From an uncultured Clostridia bacterium (lineage in GTDB: Bacteria > Bacillota > Clostridia > Christensenellales > Pumilibacteraceae): a stretch of DNA of 64,000 bases. This document shows positions 55,676 through 64,000 of this stretch, piece after piece (the stretch's first letter is position 1; each line of letters starts with the position of its first letter). The DNA is taken from assembly GCA_947089425.1 (NCBI GenBank), contig CAMUKG010000001.1, positions 1 to 64,000 of the forward strand, given 5' to 3'. The notes under the pieces were generated by a model. It saw nothing but the letters and a program-made list of their open reading frames with translations. It did not search any database and was not told the origin of the DNA. A program made the translations under genes and the position numbers.

Positions 55676-57934
55676 TTGAAATTAGTGGTTATCGAAGGTA
55701 TAGGAAAAAAAGAGACCGTAGAAAAGTATCTCGGACCGGGTTATAAGGTATTCGCCACCAAAGGGCACGTGCGCGATTTACCCGCAAAGACTCTCGCCGT
55801 AAACGTAAAAAAGGATTTCGAGCCCAAATACGTTATTATGGACGACAAAAAGGACGTTGTCGAACAGCTTAAATCGGCGGTTTCCAAAGCCGACGAAGTT
55901 TTGCTCGCAACCGACCCCGACCGCGAAGGCGAAGCAATATCTTGGCACGTTGCCAACATTCTCGGAATACCCGAAGACAGTCCCGTTCGTATCGAATTTA
56001 ACGAAATCAGCAAAAAGGCGGTGCAAAACGCGTTAAAGCACCCTCGCGCAATCGATATCAATCTTGTCGATGCTCAACAGGCTCGTCGCGTGCTCGACCG
56101 TTTGGTCGGCTATAAGCTGAGCCCCGTGCTTTGCAAGAAAATTCAAAACAAGCTTTCGGCGGGTAGAGTGCAGTCGGTTACGTTGCGTTTGGTGGTTGAA
56201 CGCGAGCGGGAAATTTTGAATTTCAAGCCCGAAGAATACTGGCCGTTTTTTTCGGTGCTCAAAAACAGCGGCGGGGCAAAAATCAAAGCTTCGCTTGCAA
56301 CTAAAAATAAGCAAAAGTTTAAAATTCCAAACGAGCAAATTCTCAAAGAGGTAATATCCGAACTCGACGGAAAAAAATACGAAGTCGTAACCGTCAAAAA
56401 GTCGGTTACAAAGTCGAAACCTCCCGCGCCGTTTATCACAAGTTCGATGCAACAGGACGCGCTCAATAAGCTCGGAATGTCGTTAAAGCAGACGTCGAGC
56501 GCCGCGCAATCGCTTTACGAGGGCGTAGATTTGCCGGGAGAAGGAAAGGTTGCGCTTATAACGTATATAAGAACGGACTCCACCCGAGTGTCGGACGACG
56601 CGATTCGCGAGGCTCGTTCGTATATTTCGGAAAAATTCGGCGAAAAGTTTATTCCCGCAAAACCGAATATATACGCTTCCAAAAAGAGCGCGCAAGACGC
56701 TCACGAAGCCATTCGCCCCATATCGCTCAGCCGCACGCCCGAGAGCATTAAAAACGCGGTGAACAAATATCACTATAAGCTGTATAAATTGATTTACGAA
56801 CGTTTTATGGCGAGCCAGATGAGCGAAGCCACATATAATTCGCTGTCGGTGGATATATCGGCGGGCAATTACGGTTTCAAAGTAACGGGTAAGTCGCCGC
56901 TTTTTGCGGGCTATACCGCCGTATATAATATGTATACGGACGAAAACAAAGAGGACGAGGAAGAGTCGGGCAAGCTCCCCGATTTGCACGAGGGCGAAAA
57001 ACTCGACTTCTGCGAATATAAGTACGAGCAAAAGTTCACTAAGCCGCCGGCAAGATTTACCGAAGCGAGCCTCGTGAAAACTATGGAAGAAAAGGGGATA
57101 GGACGTCCTGCAACATATACGCCCACAGTTACGTTATTGAACGCTCGCAATTACACCGAGCACGAGGGAAAATACATTCGCCCCACGCAGCTCGGCATGG
57201 ACGTAACCGACATGCTAATCAAGTATTTCCCCGACATTATGGACGTTAAGTTCACGGCCGGCATGGAAAAACGGCTCGACGAAATAGAAGACGGCGGCGT
57301 GATATGGCAACGCGTGGTTGGCGATTTTTACAACGGTTTCGAGGAAAAAATATCCGAAGCGCTCGGCGACACGTTCAGTCTTAAAGCGCCCGACGAGAAA
57401 ACGGACGTTCCTTGCCCTACATGCGGAACGCTTATGGTAATTAAAAACGGTAGGTTCGGGAAATTTTTGGCTTGCCCCAATTATCCTAAATGCCGCACTA
57501 CTTTGCCTTACGACGAAGAGACGGGAAAACCTGCGGTGCAACCTTCTCCCGCCGCCGAAGAGTCGGGCGTTAAGTGCGACAAGTGCGGAAGAACTATGGT
57601 GTTAAAGCAGGGAAAATACGGTCCTTTTCTCGCGTGTCCGGGCTATCCCGAATGCAAGAATATAGTTAACATAGATAAAAACGGAGAAGTTCAAGAAAAA
57701 ATCGAATCGGCGCCTTGCCCTTTGTGCGGCAAGCCGTTAAAGCAAATAAATTCGCGAGGCTCGGTGTTTTACGGGTGCACGGGCTATCCCGAATGTCGAT
57801 TTACGTCTAACGCGCCGCTCGCCGAAGGAAAATGCCCCGAGTGCGGAAGTCATTTGCTCGTTCGCAAATATAAAGACGGCGTTTATCACGTTTGCGCTTC
57901 GAAAACATGCAAATATAAAACTAAGGCGGAGTAA
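55676..57934 (+). CDS. topA: DNA topoisomerase I with four zinc ribbons
   Basis: This type IA enzyme relaxes negative supercoils. The 752-residue protein has Toprim with LATDPDREGEAISWH, catalytic Tyr in LITYIRTDSTRVS, and four C-terminal CxxC...C zinc ribbons (CPTC, CDKC, CPLC, CPEC; about 575-750). The first Toprim motif reads VVIEGIGKKETVEKYLG instead of the usual VIVESPAKAKTIEKYLG; the Glu is kept but the Ser-Pro is not. The start is TTG 55676 with GAGGA (55662-55666). Confidence 0.95.
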   Translation: MKLVVIEGIGKKETVEKYLGPGYKVFATKGHVRDLPAKTLAVNVKKDFEPKYVIMDDKKDVVEQLKSAVSKADEVLLATDPDREGEAISWHVANILGIPEDSPVRIEFNEISKKAVQNALKHPRAIDINLVDAQQARRVLDRLVGYKLSPVLCKKIQNKLSAGRVQSVTLRLVVEREREILNFKPEEYWPFFSVLKNSGGAKIKASLATKNKQKFKIPNEQILKEVISELDGKKYEVVTVKKSVTKSKPPAPFITSSMQQDALNKLGMSLKQTSSAAQSLYEGVDLPGEGKVALITYIRTDSTRVSDDAIREARSYISEKFGEKFIPAKPNIYASKKSAQDAHEAIRPISLSRTPESIKNAVNKYHYKLYKLIYERFMASQMSEATYNSLSVDISAGNYGFKVTGKSPLFAGYTAVYNMYTDENKEDEEESGKLPDLHEGEKLDFCEYKYEQKFTKPPARFTEASLVKTMEEKGIGRPATYTPTVTLLNARNYTEHEGKYIRPTQLGMDVTDMLIKYFPDIMDVKFTAGMEKRLDEIEDGGVIWQRVVGDFYNGFEEKISEALGDTFSLKAPDEKTDVPCPTCGTLMVIKNGRFGKFLACPNYPKCRTTLPYDEETGKPAVQPSPAAEESGVKCDKCGRTMVLKQGKYGPFLACPGYPECKNIVNIDKNGEVQEKIESAPCPLCGKPLKQINSRGSVFYGCTGYPECRFTSNAPLAEGKCPECGSHLLVRKYKDGVYHVCASKTCKYKTKAE

Positions 57935-57937
57935 AGT

Positions 57938-59239
57938 TTGGACGTAACCGTGATAGGAGCGGGACTCGCGGGGTGCGAAGCCGCATATAGAATTGCCCAA
58001 AGCGGCTACTCGGTTAGACTCTTGGAATGTAAGCCTAAGGAGTTTTCGCCCGCGCATAAGAGCGTCGATTTTGCCGAACTCGTGTGTTCAAATTCTTTGA
58101 AATCGGACGAACGTAGCACGGCGGGCGGATTGCTTAAATCCGAGCTTAGAATGCTCGGGTGCTTTTTGTTGAGCCAAGCCGAAAAGTGCAAAGTGCCCGC
58201 AGGCGGAGCTTTGGCTGTTGAGAGAGAACAGTTTTCAAAGCGCGTTACCGAACGAATAAAAGCTCATCCGAATATTACGGTTGTTGCCGAAACGGCAGAC
58301 GAATGGAACGACGGCGAACTTACGGTGGTTGCTACGGGACCGCTTAGCGTGGGCGGAATAAACGACGCTTTAAAAAAGCGCGTCGGAGATTCTCTCGGTT
58401 TTTACGACGCGTCGGCGCCGATTGTGGACGCTTCGACAATCGACTATTCGAAATGTTTTTCGGCTGACCGATACGGGAAAGGCAACGGCGACTATTTGAA
58501 TTGCCCGCTCACGAAAGAAGAATATACCGAATTTATTGCCGAACTTAAAGCGGCGGAAAGAGCGAAACTTCACGACTTCGAGAAGCGGGAAATTTTCGAG
58601 GGGTGTATGCCTATTGAAATTATGGCGTCGCGAGGCGAAGACGCAATCCGTTTCGGTCCGTTGCGTCCTGTGGGATTCGTTCATCCCGAAACGGGGAAGA
58701 GACCGTATGCGGTAGTTCAGCTTCGTGCCGAAAACGTTGAAAAAACTATTTTCAATATCGTAGGATTTCAAACGAATTTAAAATTCGGCGAGCAGAAAAG
58801 AGTTTTCGGAATGATTCCCGCATTGAAAAACGCCGAGTTCGTTCGCTACGGAGTGATGCACCGAAATACTTATATAAATTCGCCGCGCGAGCTCGATTGC
58901 TATTCTCGGCTCAAAAACTATCCCAACACGTTTATTGCGGGGCAACTTTCGGGAGTGGAGGGATATGTTGAGAGCATCGCGTCGGGACTTATAGCGGGAA
59001 TAAACGTTGTGCGCACGTTGCAAAACAAATCGCCGCTTTTGTTGCCGCCTACCACTATAATAGGCTCTCTGTATCGCTATATCACAACGCCGAACGTGAA
59101 TTTTCAGCCTATGAACGCAAATTTCGGAATTTTGCCGCCGCTCGACGAACACATTCGCGATAAAGCCATGAGAAAAGAAGCGTATTGCGTTCGCTCGGAG
59201 CGCGATTTACTCGAATTTAAGCAGAGCATTCTATATTAG
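57938..59239 (+). CDS. trmFO: Folate/FAD-dependent tRNA (uracil54-C5)-methyltransferase TrmFO
   Basis: TrmFO makes ribothymidine-54 using methylene-THF and FADH2. The 433-residue flavoprotein begins VIGAGLAGCEAAYRIA (FAD-binding GxGxxG), has CSNSLKSDERS and GLIAGINV near the end. TTG 57938 has GGAG 6 nt upstream and lies 3 bases after topA. The final codons and stop lie inside the left terminal repeat of the 59221-59497 element, so the C-terminus ...QSILY may have been set by the insertion. Confidence 0.94.
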   Translation: MDVTVIGAGLAGCEAAYRIAQSGYSVRLLECKPKEFSPAHKSVDFAELVCSNSLKSDERSTAGGLLKSELRMLGCFLLSQAEKCKVPAGGALAVEREQFSKRVTERIKAHPNITVVAETADEWNDGELTVVATGPLSVGGINDALKKRVGDSLGFYDASAPIVDASTIDYSKCFSADRYGKGNGDYLNCPLTKEEYTEFIAELKAAERAKLHDFEKREIFEGCMPIEIMASRGEDAIRFGPLRPVGFVHPETGKRPYAVVQLRAENVEKTIFNIVGFQTNLKFGEQKRVFGMIPALKNAEFVRYGVMHRNTYINSPRELDCYSRLKNYPNTFIAGQLSGVEGYVESIASGLIAGINVVRTLQNKSPLLLPPTTIIGSLYRYITTPNVNFQPMNANFGILPPLDEHIRDKAMRKEAYCVRSERDLLEFKQSILY

Positions 59240-59497
59240 AACCCGATTTTCGGGGCAAAGCAAACGAAATTGCTTTGTTAAAGTCGCTCGGAGTGCTAAT
59301 AAGCACGCCGTCGCGCCTTTGCCTCGCACTTTCGCTTGTTTGCTCCCCGAAAATTGCTTTGCACTTTGGGGCAATAAATTGCGAGTTATTTGCGACGGGA
59401 ACACCCGAAGACGTACTAACAGGTACTTCGAGGGTGCTCACGGTGGAAAGAACCGCAATTTACGCCACAAAGCGGGTTTGAATATAAAATGCTCTGC
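59221..59497. mobile_element. 277-bp MITE-like element with 25-bp terminal inverted repeats
   Basis: Left end (59221-59245) and right end (59473-59497) are inverted repeats matching at 22 of 25 positions, beginning GCAGAGCATT and including TATATT and AACCCG. TAA flanks both ends (59218-59220 and 59498-59500), a possible 3-bp target duplication. Inside are a long imperfect hairpin (ATTTTCGGGG 59246-59255 / CCCCGAAAAT about 59345-59354) and a second stem (CACCC...GGGTG around 59402-59436). No transposase is encoded; short open frames on both strands look like by-products. The left end carries the trmFO stop codon. The remaining bases to 59604 hold the hslV promoter. Confidence 0.6.
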
Positions 59498-59518
59498 TAA
59501 AAAAAGCGAACGATTTAA

Positions 59519-59547
59519 TTGATTTATCCGAAAAAATGTAGTATACT
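59519..59547 (+). promoter_or_regulatory. Promoter for hslVU
   Basis: TTGATT (59519-59524), 17 nt, TATACT (59542-59547), 57 bases before hslV and just beyond the right end of the inverted-repeat element. Confidence 0.7.
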
Positions 59548-59604
59548 TTTCGGTAATGCAAACGAATTATTATAAGGTAAAATATTTTAGGAGTTTATTT
59601 TAAA

Positions 59605-60138
59605 ATGGAACTGAGAGGAACGACTATTGTAGCCGTTAAAAAAGACGGCAAAACGGTTATTGCCGGAGACGGGCAAGTAACCGCAGGGCAAAGCGTCGTT
59701 ATGAAGTCGAACGCCGTTAAGGTGCGTAGGCTTTACGACGATAAAGTGGTAATCGGCTTCGCGGGTTCGGTGGCGGACGCTTTTACGCTTAGCGAAAGAT
59801 TCGAGGGAATGCTGCATAAATACAGCGGCAATCTTATGCGAAGCGCGGTTGAGCTTGCTCAACTTTGGCGCGGCGATAAGATTCTGCGGCAGTTGGAAGC
59901 TATGATGATTGTGGCTGACTCGCGCGACCTTTTGGTTGTGTCGGGCGTGGGCGACGTTATCGAGCCCGAAAACGGAATTTGCGCAATAGGAAGCGGCGGA
60001 AACTACGCGCTTGCGGCGGCTCGCGCGCTTGCCGAAAACACAAAATTGAGCGCTCGCGAAATTGCGGAAAAGGCTATGAAAATAGCGTCGTCTATCTGCA
60101 TTTTCACAAACGGCAACCTTACGGTAGAGGAGGTGTAA
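59605..60138 (+). CDS. hslV: ATP-dependent protease subunit HslV
   Basis: HslV forms a double hexamer peptidase with HslU. The 177-residue protein starts [11 protein letters not shown], so a five-residue leader would be removed to expose the catalytic Thr; [13 protein letters not shown] and [12 protein letters not shown] are typical. Thr is kept, unlike Bacillus CodW, which uses a Ser. RBS-like TAGGAG lies upstream; a hairpin-free 57-nt leader follows the promoter. Confidence 0.95.
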   Translation: MELRGTTIVAVKKDGKTVIAGDGQVTAGQSVVMKSNAVKVRRLYDDKVVIGFAGSVADAFTLSERFEGMLHKYSGNLMRSAVELAQLWRGDKILRQLEAMMIVADSRDLLVVSGVGDVIEPENGICAIGSGGNYALAAARALAENTKLSAREIAEKAMKIASSICIFTNGNLTVEEV

Positions 60139-60140
60139 TT

Positions 60141-61451
60141 ATGGAACTTTCTCCCAAACAAATAGTTATAGAACTCGATAAGTACATTATAGGGCAAAAC
60201 GACGCCAAAAAAGCCGTTGCGGTAGCGCTCAGAAACAGATACCGTCGCAGTATGCTTTCCGATAAGCTTCGCGAAGAAATAACGCCCAAAAACATAATTA
60301 TGAAAGGACCTACGGGCGTTGGTAAAACAGAAATCGCGCGTCGTCTCGCAAAGCTTGTGAAAGCGCCGTTTATAAAGGTGGAAGCCACTAAGTTTACCGA
60401 AGTGGGATATGTGGGGCGCGACGTGGAATCGATGATTCGCGACCTTGCGGAAGTGGCGGTTCGTCTCGTTAAAGAAGAGAAAATGGCGGAAGTTGAAATA
60501 AAGAGCAAAGCCGCCGCCGAAAAGAAAATACTCGACGCTCTCGTGGCAAGTAAGAAAAAGCAAAACGCGGATATGCCCGAAAGCGCGCTCAGAGCTCAAC
60601 TTCAAGAAGATTTGGAAGCGGGAAAACTCGATGCGCACATGCTTGAAATAGAAGTGAACGACATGCCCAAACCTGTGGAAATAATGCCGGGTATGGGGGC
60701 GGAAATAAACATAGGCGATATATTCGGCGGTTTAATGCCGAAAAAACGCAAGAAACGCAAGCTCACCGTAAAAGAAGCGCTCAAACTTTTAACGCTCGAA
60801 GAGTCGGAAAAGCATATCGATATGGATGCGATTAACAGCGAGGGGCTTAAACGCGCCGAGCAACAGGGCGTTATTTTCATAGACGAAATCGACAAAATCG
60901 CGGGCAAGGGAGCTTCCAACGGTCCCGACGTGTCGCGCGAAGGCGTGCAACGCGACATTCTTCCCATTGTGGAAGGTTGCACCGTTATGACCAAATACGG
61001 CGCCATGAAAACGGATTATATTTTGTTTATAGCTTCGGGCGCTTTCCACGTGAGTTCCATAAGCGATTTGATTCCAGAGTTTCAGGGACGTTTTCCCGTG
61101 TGCGTCGAGCTTAACAGCTTGACCGCCGACGATTTTGTAAAAATTCTTACCGAGACCGAAAACGCAATCACCCGTCAGTACGGCGCTTTGCTCGGAGTGG
61201 ACAATATCAATCTTTCGTACACCGACGAAGCTATTCGTATGATTGCCGAAATAGCGGTAGACGACAACAACGTTAAAGAAGACATAGGCGCGCGCCGTCT
61301 TCACACGATTATGGAAAAATTGTTGGAAGACCTCAGCTTTAACGCATCGGGCGACCATCCCGTTATAGACGTTAAAATCGACGAAAAATACGTTTCGGAA
61401 CATCTCGGCGAGCGTATGCGCAGACACGACTTAAAGAAATATATCCTATAA
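60141..61451 (+). CDS. hslU: HslU, ATPase subunit of the HslVU protease
   Basis: This AAA+ unfoldase of 436 residues begins [19 protein letters not shown]. Walker A is [15 protein letters not shown], the pore loop GYVGRD, Walker [12 protein letters not shown], with an I domain between about 110 and 220 and the C-terminal tail that activates HslV. ATG 60141 has AGGAGG (60127-60132) overlapping the end of hslV; longer frames start inside hslV and are not real. codY, which often follows, is absent. Confidence 0.95.
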   Translation: MELSPKQIVIELDKYIIGQNDAKKAVAVALRNRYRRSMLSDKLREEITPKNIIMKGPTGVGKTEIARRLAKLVKAPFIKVEATKFTEVGYVGRDVESMIRDLAEVAVRLVKEEKMAEVEIKSKAAAEKKILDALVASKKKQNADMPESALRAQLQEDLEAGKLDAHMLEIEVNDMPKPVEIMPGMGAEINIGDIFGGLMPKKRKKRKLTVKEALKLLTLEESEKHIDMDAINSEGLKRAEQQGVIFIDEIDKIAGKGASNGPDVSREGVQRDILPIVEGCTVMTKYGAMKTDYILFIASGAFHVSSISDLIPEFQGRFPVCVELNSLTADDFVKILTETENAITRQYGALLGVDNINLSYTDEAIRMIAEIAVDDNNVKEDIGARRLHTIMEKLLEDLSFNASGDHPVIDVKIDEKYVSEHLGERMRRHDLKKYIL

Positions 61452-61467
61452 TAAAAAGCAGGTTACG

Positions 61468-62715
61468 ATGATAAGTATTCCGAGAGGAACAAAAGACGTT
61501 CTCCCGAGCGAGAGCTATAAATGGCAACAAGCGGAAGCTCTTGCAAGAGAGTTGTGCGCACTTTACAACGTGCGAGAAATTCGCACGCCCGCTTTCGAGC
61601 ACACCGAGCTGTTTTTGCGCTCGATAGGCGACGACACCGACGTTGTCGGTAAAGAAATGTATACGTTCGAAGACAAGGGTGGACGTAGCATAACTTTAAA
61701 ACCCGAAGGTACCGCGCCCGTAGCGAGGAGCTACGTTGAAAATTCTTTGGAAAGCGAAACGTTGCCGTTAAAAATGTTTTATTTTTCGCCTGTGTTCAGA
61801 TACGAGCGTCCTGCGGCGGGAAGACTAAGAGAACATCATCAATTCGGCGTAGAGTTTTACGGCGGCGCCGCGCCCGAGTACGATTTCGAAGTCATTTCGC
61901 TTGCCTACGACTTTTTGGTGAAATTCGGAATTACTTCGCTCTCTCTCAATATAAACAGCATAGGTTGCCCTAATTGCAGAAAGGCGTATAACGAGGCTTT
62001 AAAGGCTTTCGGAGAGGCTCATAAAGCAGAACTGTGCGAAACGTGCCACACTCGGCTTAAAACGAATCCGCTCAGAATAATAGATTGCAAAGTTTCGTCT
62101 TGCAAAGCGGTTGTTGCAAACGCGCCGAGTATTCTCGACTATATTTGCGACGATTGCGCCGCTCATATGGAAAGATTGAAAACGTTGCTTACTGCGGCGG
62201 GCATACCGTTTAAAGTCGATTCGGGAATTGTTCGCGGACTCGATTATTACACGAAAACGGTATTCGAATTCGTTACCGACGCGCTCGGAGCGCAAGGAAC
62301 GGTGTGCGGCGGAGGTCGCTACGATAACCTTGTGGAATCGGTGGGCGGAAAGCATACTCCGTGCGTGGGGTTCGGAATGGGGTTAGAACGTTTGATTTTG
62401 CTTAAAGAGGCGCTTAATTCGCCTTTCGCGCCCGAAAAACGTATAAAGGTTATGGCGGTTAGCCAGTCGCCCGAATTTGCCGACGACTGCACGGCGCTTG
62501 TTCGCGATTTACGTAAAAACGGAATTTCCGCCGATTGCGACAATACGGGAAGAAGCTTGAAAGCGCAATTCAAGTTTGCCGATAAACAGGGCGCCGAATA
62601 TGTTGCCGTAATAGGCGAGAGCGAAAAAGCGAGCGGAACCGTTACCGTTAAAAGGCTGTCGGACGGGCAGACGGAAAGTTGCGCAATAAGTTCGCTTGTC
62701 GATTTTTTTGAATAA
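61468..62715 (+). CDS. hisS: Histidyl-tRNA synthetase
   Basis: A class II synthetase of 415 residues: IPRGTKDVLPSE at the N-terminus, motif 2 FRYERPAAGRLREHHQFGVE, the histidine-binding GLDYYTKTVFE, motif 3 GFGMGLERL and a C-terminal anticodon-binding domain. It carries a small insertion with cysteines (CPNC, CETC, CDDC; about 170-235) that looks like a zinc-ribbon insert seen in some clostridial HisRS. aspS, often adjacent, is not here. Confidence 0.95.
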   Translation: MISIPRGTKDVLPSESYKWQQAEALARELCALYNVREIRTPAFEHTELFLRSIGDDTDVVGKEMYTFEDKGGRSITLKPEGTAPVARSYVENSLESETLPLKMFYFSPVFRYERPAAGRLREHHQFGVEFYGGAAPEYDFEVISLAYDFLVKFGITSLSLNINSIGCPNCRKAYNEALKAFGEAHKAELCETCHTRLKTNPLRIIDCKVSSCKAVVANAPSILDYICDDCAAHMERLKTLLTAAGIPFKVDSGIVRGLDYYTKTVFEFVTDALGAQGTVCGGGRYDNLVESVGGKHTPCVGFGMGLERLILLKEALNSPFAPEKRIKVMAVSQSPEFADDCTALVRDLRKNGISADCDNTGRSLKAQFKFADKQGAEYVAVIGESEKASGTVTVKRLSDGQTESCAISSLVDFFE

Positions 62716-63408
62716 ATGAACGAATTCGGCGGCAATCGAATGCAGCGCACCGAAAAGCTTATAGGGGCGGAAAACCAAGATAGGCTCAAAAATTCGTCAG
62801 TACTCGTTGTGGGACTCGGCGGAGTAGGCGGTTGCGTTTTTGAAATGCTCGTTCGCGCGGGCGTTGGAAAGCTTACGGTAGTGGATTGCGACGCGTTTGA
62901 CGAAACGAATTTAAACCGTCAGCTCCTTTGCACAGTTCGCAATATAGGACGGAAAAAAACGGAAGCGGCAGTTTTGCGCGCGGCGGAAATCGCGCCCGAT
63001 TGTAAAGTGAGCGGCAAATTCGTCAGGTTTTCCGAAGAGACTGCAAGCGATATATTTTCGGAACGATACGATTATGTTGCCGACTGTATCGACAGCGTTG
63101 TCGACAAAACGGCTTTAATAGTTCGAGCAAAGCAAAGCGGCATTCCCATAGTTTCGGCAATGGGTTCGGGAAATAGAATTATTCCTCGTTTCGAAGTGAG
63201 AGACATTTTTAAGACCGAAGGCGACGGACTTGCGCGCGTTATGCGAAAAAAATTGCGCGAAGCGGGAATAAGTTCGTTAAAAACAGTATGCGACGCCGGT
63301 CTTCCCGAAAAGCTTGACGGCGTGCCTGGCACTATAAGTTATGCGCCTAATATGGCGGGGTGCTTAATGGCTCAACAGATTGTTACGGATATAATATGGA
63401 AAGAATAG
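62716..63408 (+). CDS. tcdA: TcdA/CsdL-like tRNA t6A dehydratase (E1-like, ThiF family)
   Basis: This 230-residue ThiF/E1-fold enzyme would cyclise N6-threonylcarbamoyladenosine on tRNA using ATP. It shows the Rossmann motif VLVVGLGGVGG, DCDAFDETNLNRQLLC (usual D..E.SN.NRQ), YDYVADCIDSV and CDAGLPEKLDGVPGTISYAP, all TcdA-like rather than MoeB-like. It starts 0-1 bases after hisS and overlaps the next gene. Confidence 0.85.
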   Translation: MNEFGGNRMQRTEKLIGAENQDRLKNSSVLVVGLGGVGGCVFEMLVRAGVGKLTVVDCDAFDETNLNRQLLCTVRNIGRKKTEAAVLRAAEIAPDCKVSGKFVRFSEETASDIFSERYDYVADCIDSVVDKTALIVRAKQSGIPIVSAMGSGNRIIPRFEVRDIFKTEGDGLARVMRKKLREAGISSLKTVCDAGLPEKLDGVPGTISYAPNMAGCLMAQQIVTDIIWKE

Positions 63409-63830
63409 AATATTGCACAGTTCACTCACGAAAAAAAAACAGGTATTACGTTAAGATTGTTAAAAACGCAAAATGCGAAGGGTGTAAGGCGTGCGGCTTC
63501 GGGCGAAAAAATCATTTGATTTTGCCCGCCGTTTCAAAAGTGGATTGCGAAGCGGGCGACAGCGTAGCGGTTGCAATGCCCGAAAAGCAAGTTAAAGGTT
63601 CTTATTTGTATTTATATCTTTTACCGCTTATATTTTTGTTCGCAGGACTTGTTATACCGATTTCAGTTGGTGAAAAAGCAATGTTTTTAGGCGGCGCAAT
63701 AGGACTTATTGCTAGTATTCCCGTAATGTATCTTATAGAAAGACTTTATCGTCGTCGAAAGAAGTATTTGCCCGTTATAGTCGGCAAACTATCAAACACC
63801 GAAAAACCATTAGAAGGAGAAAATATATGA
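63396..63830 (+). CDS. RseC/MucC-family membrane protein
   Basis: This 144-residue protein has an N-terminal cytoplasmic part with clustered cysteines (CEGCKACG at about 26-33) and two membrane helices (about 67-86 and 91-112), the SoxR-reducing RseC pattern. Family members link to SoxR reduction or Rnf complexes, but no rnf or rse genes are seen here, so its partner is unknown. ATG 63396 overlaps the tcdA stop; its own stop overlaps glyA (ATGA). Confidence 0.78.
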   Translation: MERIEYCTVHSRKKNRYYVKIVKNAKCEGCKACGFGRKNHLILPAVSKVDCEAGDSVAVAMPEKQVKGSYLYLYLLPLIFLFAGLVIPISVGEKAMFLGGAIGLIASIPVMYLIERLYRRRKKYLPVIVGKLSNTEKPLEGENI

Positions 63831-64000
63831 TAGACCTTAAACTTATAGCCGCAACCGACCCCGAGTGCGCCGCCGCTATGAAACGCGAGCTTGTGCGTCA
63901 GCGCGAGAATATAGAGCTTATAGCAAGCGAGAATTTTGTGTCGCCTGCCGTTATGGCGGCAGTAGGTTCGCATTTAACGAATAAATACGCCGAAGGTTAC
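63827..64000 (+). CDS. glyA: Serine hydroxymethyltransferase, N-terminal part (runs off the window)
   Basis: The first 58 codons show [20 protein letters not shown] and the end of the motif [10 protein letters not shown], unmistakable SHMT. The enzyme makes glycine and methylene-THF, the cofactor used by TrmFO upstream. RBS AAGGAG (63814-63819); the frame is open at the window edge. Confidence 0.95.
   Translation, partial: MIDLKLIAATDPECAAAMKRELVRQRENIELIASENFVSPAVMAAVGSHLTNKYAEGY

Noticed and set aside
59275..59481. Short open frames on both strands inside the 59221-59497 element.
   Set aside because: No RBS, no recognisable protein, and the shared ends of the two translations come from the inverted repeats; better explained as by-products.
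59979..60140. Longer hslU beginning inside hslV.
   Set aside because: The added residues are the hslV sequence in another frame; AGGAGG and MELSPKQIV mark the true start at 60141.

Overview
The window is a dense, mostly plus-strand stretch of a Bacillota chromosome, most likely an uncultured gut Clostridium-like (Clostridia) lineage. Evidence for this is the gene order (plsX-rnc-smc-ftsY-ylxM-ffh-rpsP-khpA-rimM-trmD-rbgA-rnhB-yraN; infC-rpmI-rplT; ruvCAB-queA-tgt; comM-dprA-topA-trmFO-hslVU), strong AGGAGG-type ribosome binding sites, consensus TTGACA-17-TATAAT promoters, a T-box leader before thrS, and TrmFO, TmcAL and YlxM. A secreted M60-type metalloprotease lipoprotein, a two-gene SUF-like Fe-S system and DAHP synthase/proA/argGH fit an anaerobic, host-associated but biosynthetically competent cell. 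I do not assign a genus.

Layout. 1-118: the 3' end of an upstream unit (hairpins and terminator). 199-4745: an A/T-richer accessory patch with a secreted MACPF pore-forming protein broken by a one-base homopolymer loss, a MacB-like ABC transporter 23 bases behind it, and a YjbR-like protein. 4768-7387: Fe-S assembly (SufC plus a short SufB) and an SPL-like radical SAM protein. 7405-19572: housekeeping genes for ribosome, lipid, chromosome and SRP functions. 19698-25749: an F-type ATP synthase operon (a, c, b, delta, alpha, gamma, beta, epsilon) whose delta subunit is reduced to its C-terminal domain. 25790-31344: alanine racemase, folate, RsmD, CoaD, DAHP synthase and patatin genes. 31368-38973: tmcAL (minus strand), then T-box-controlled thrS, infC (AUU start)-rpmI-rplT, a SpoU methylase, yebC and proA. 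39228-42809: the M60 lipoprotein. 42926-45526: argGH on the minus strand, divergent from ruvCAB-queA-tgt. 48861-49144 is a hairpin-rich gap and 50261-50815 holds a decayed reading frame. rplS stands here as its own unit, away from its usual place after trmD. 51456 to the end: a GT-C membrane glycosyltransferase, comM-dprA-topA-trmFO, a 277-bp MITE-like element, hslVU, hisS, a TcdA-like E1 enzyme, an RseC-like protein and the start of glyA.

I see no rRNA, tRNA, CRISPR array, phage or complete insertion sequence. The most interesting items are the MACPF/ABC cassette, the truncated but translationally coupled ATP synthase delta subunit with an unusual c-subunit ion site, the two-gene Fe-S system, the inverted-repeat element at the end of trmFO, and the structured queA-tgt gap.
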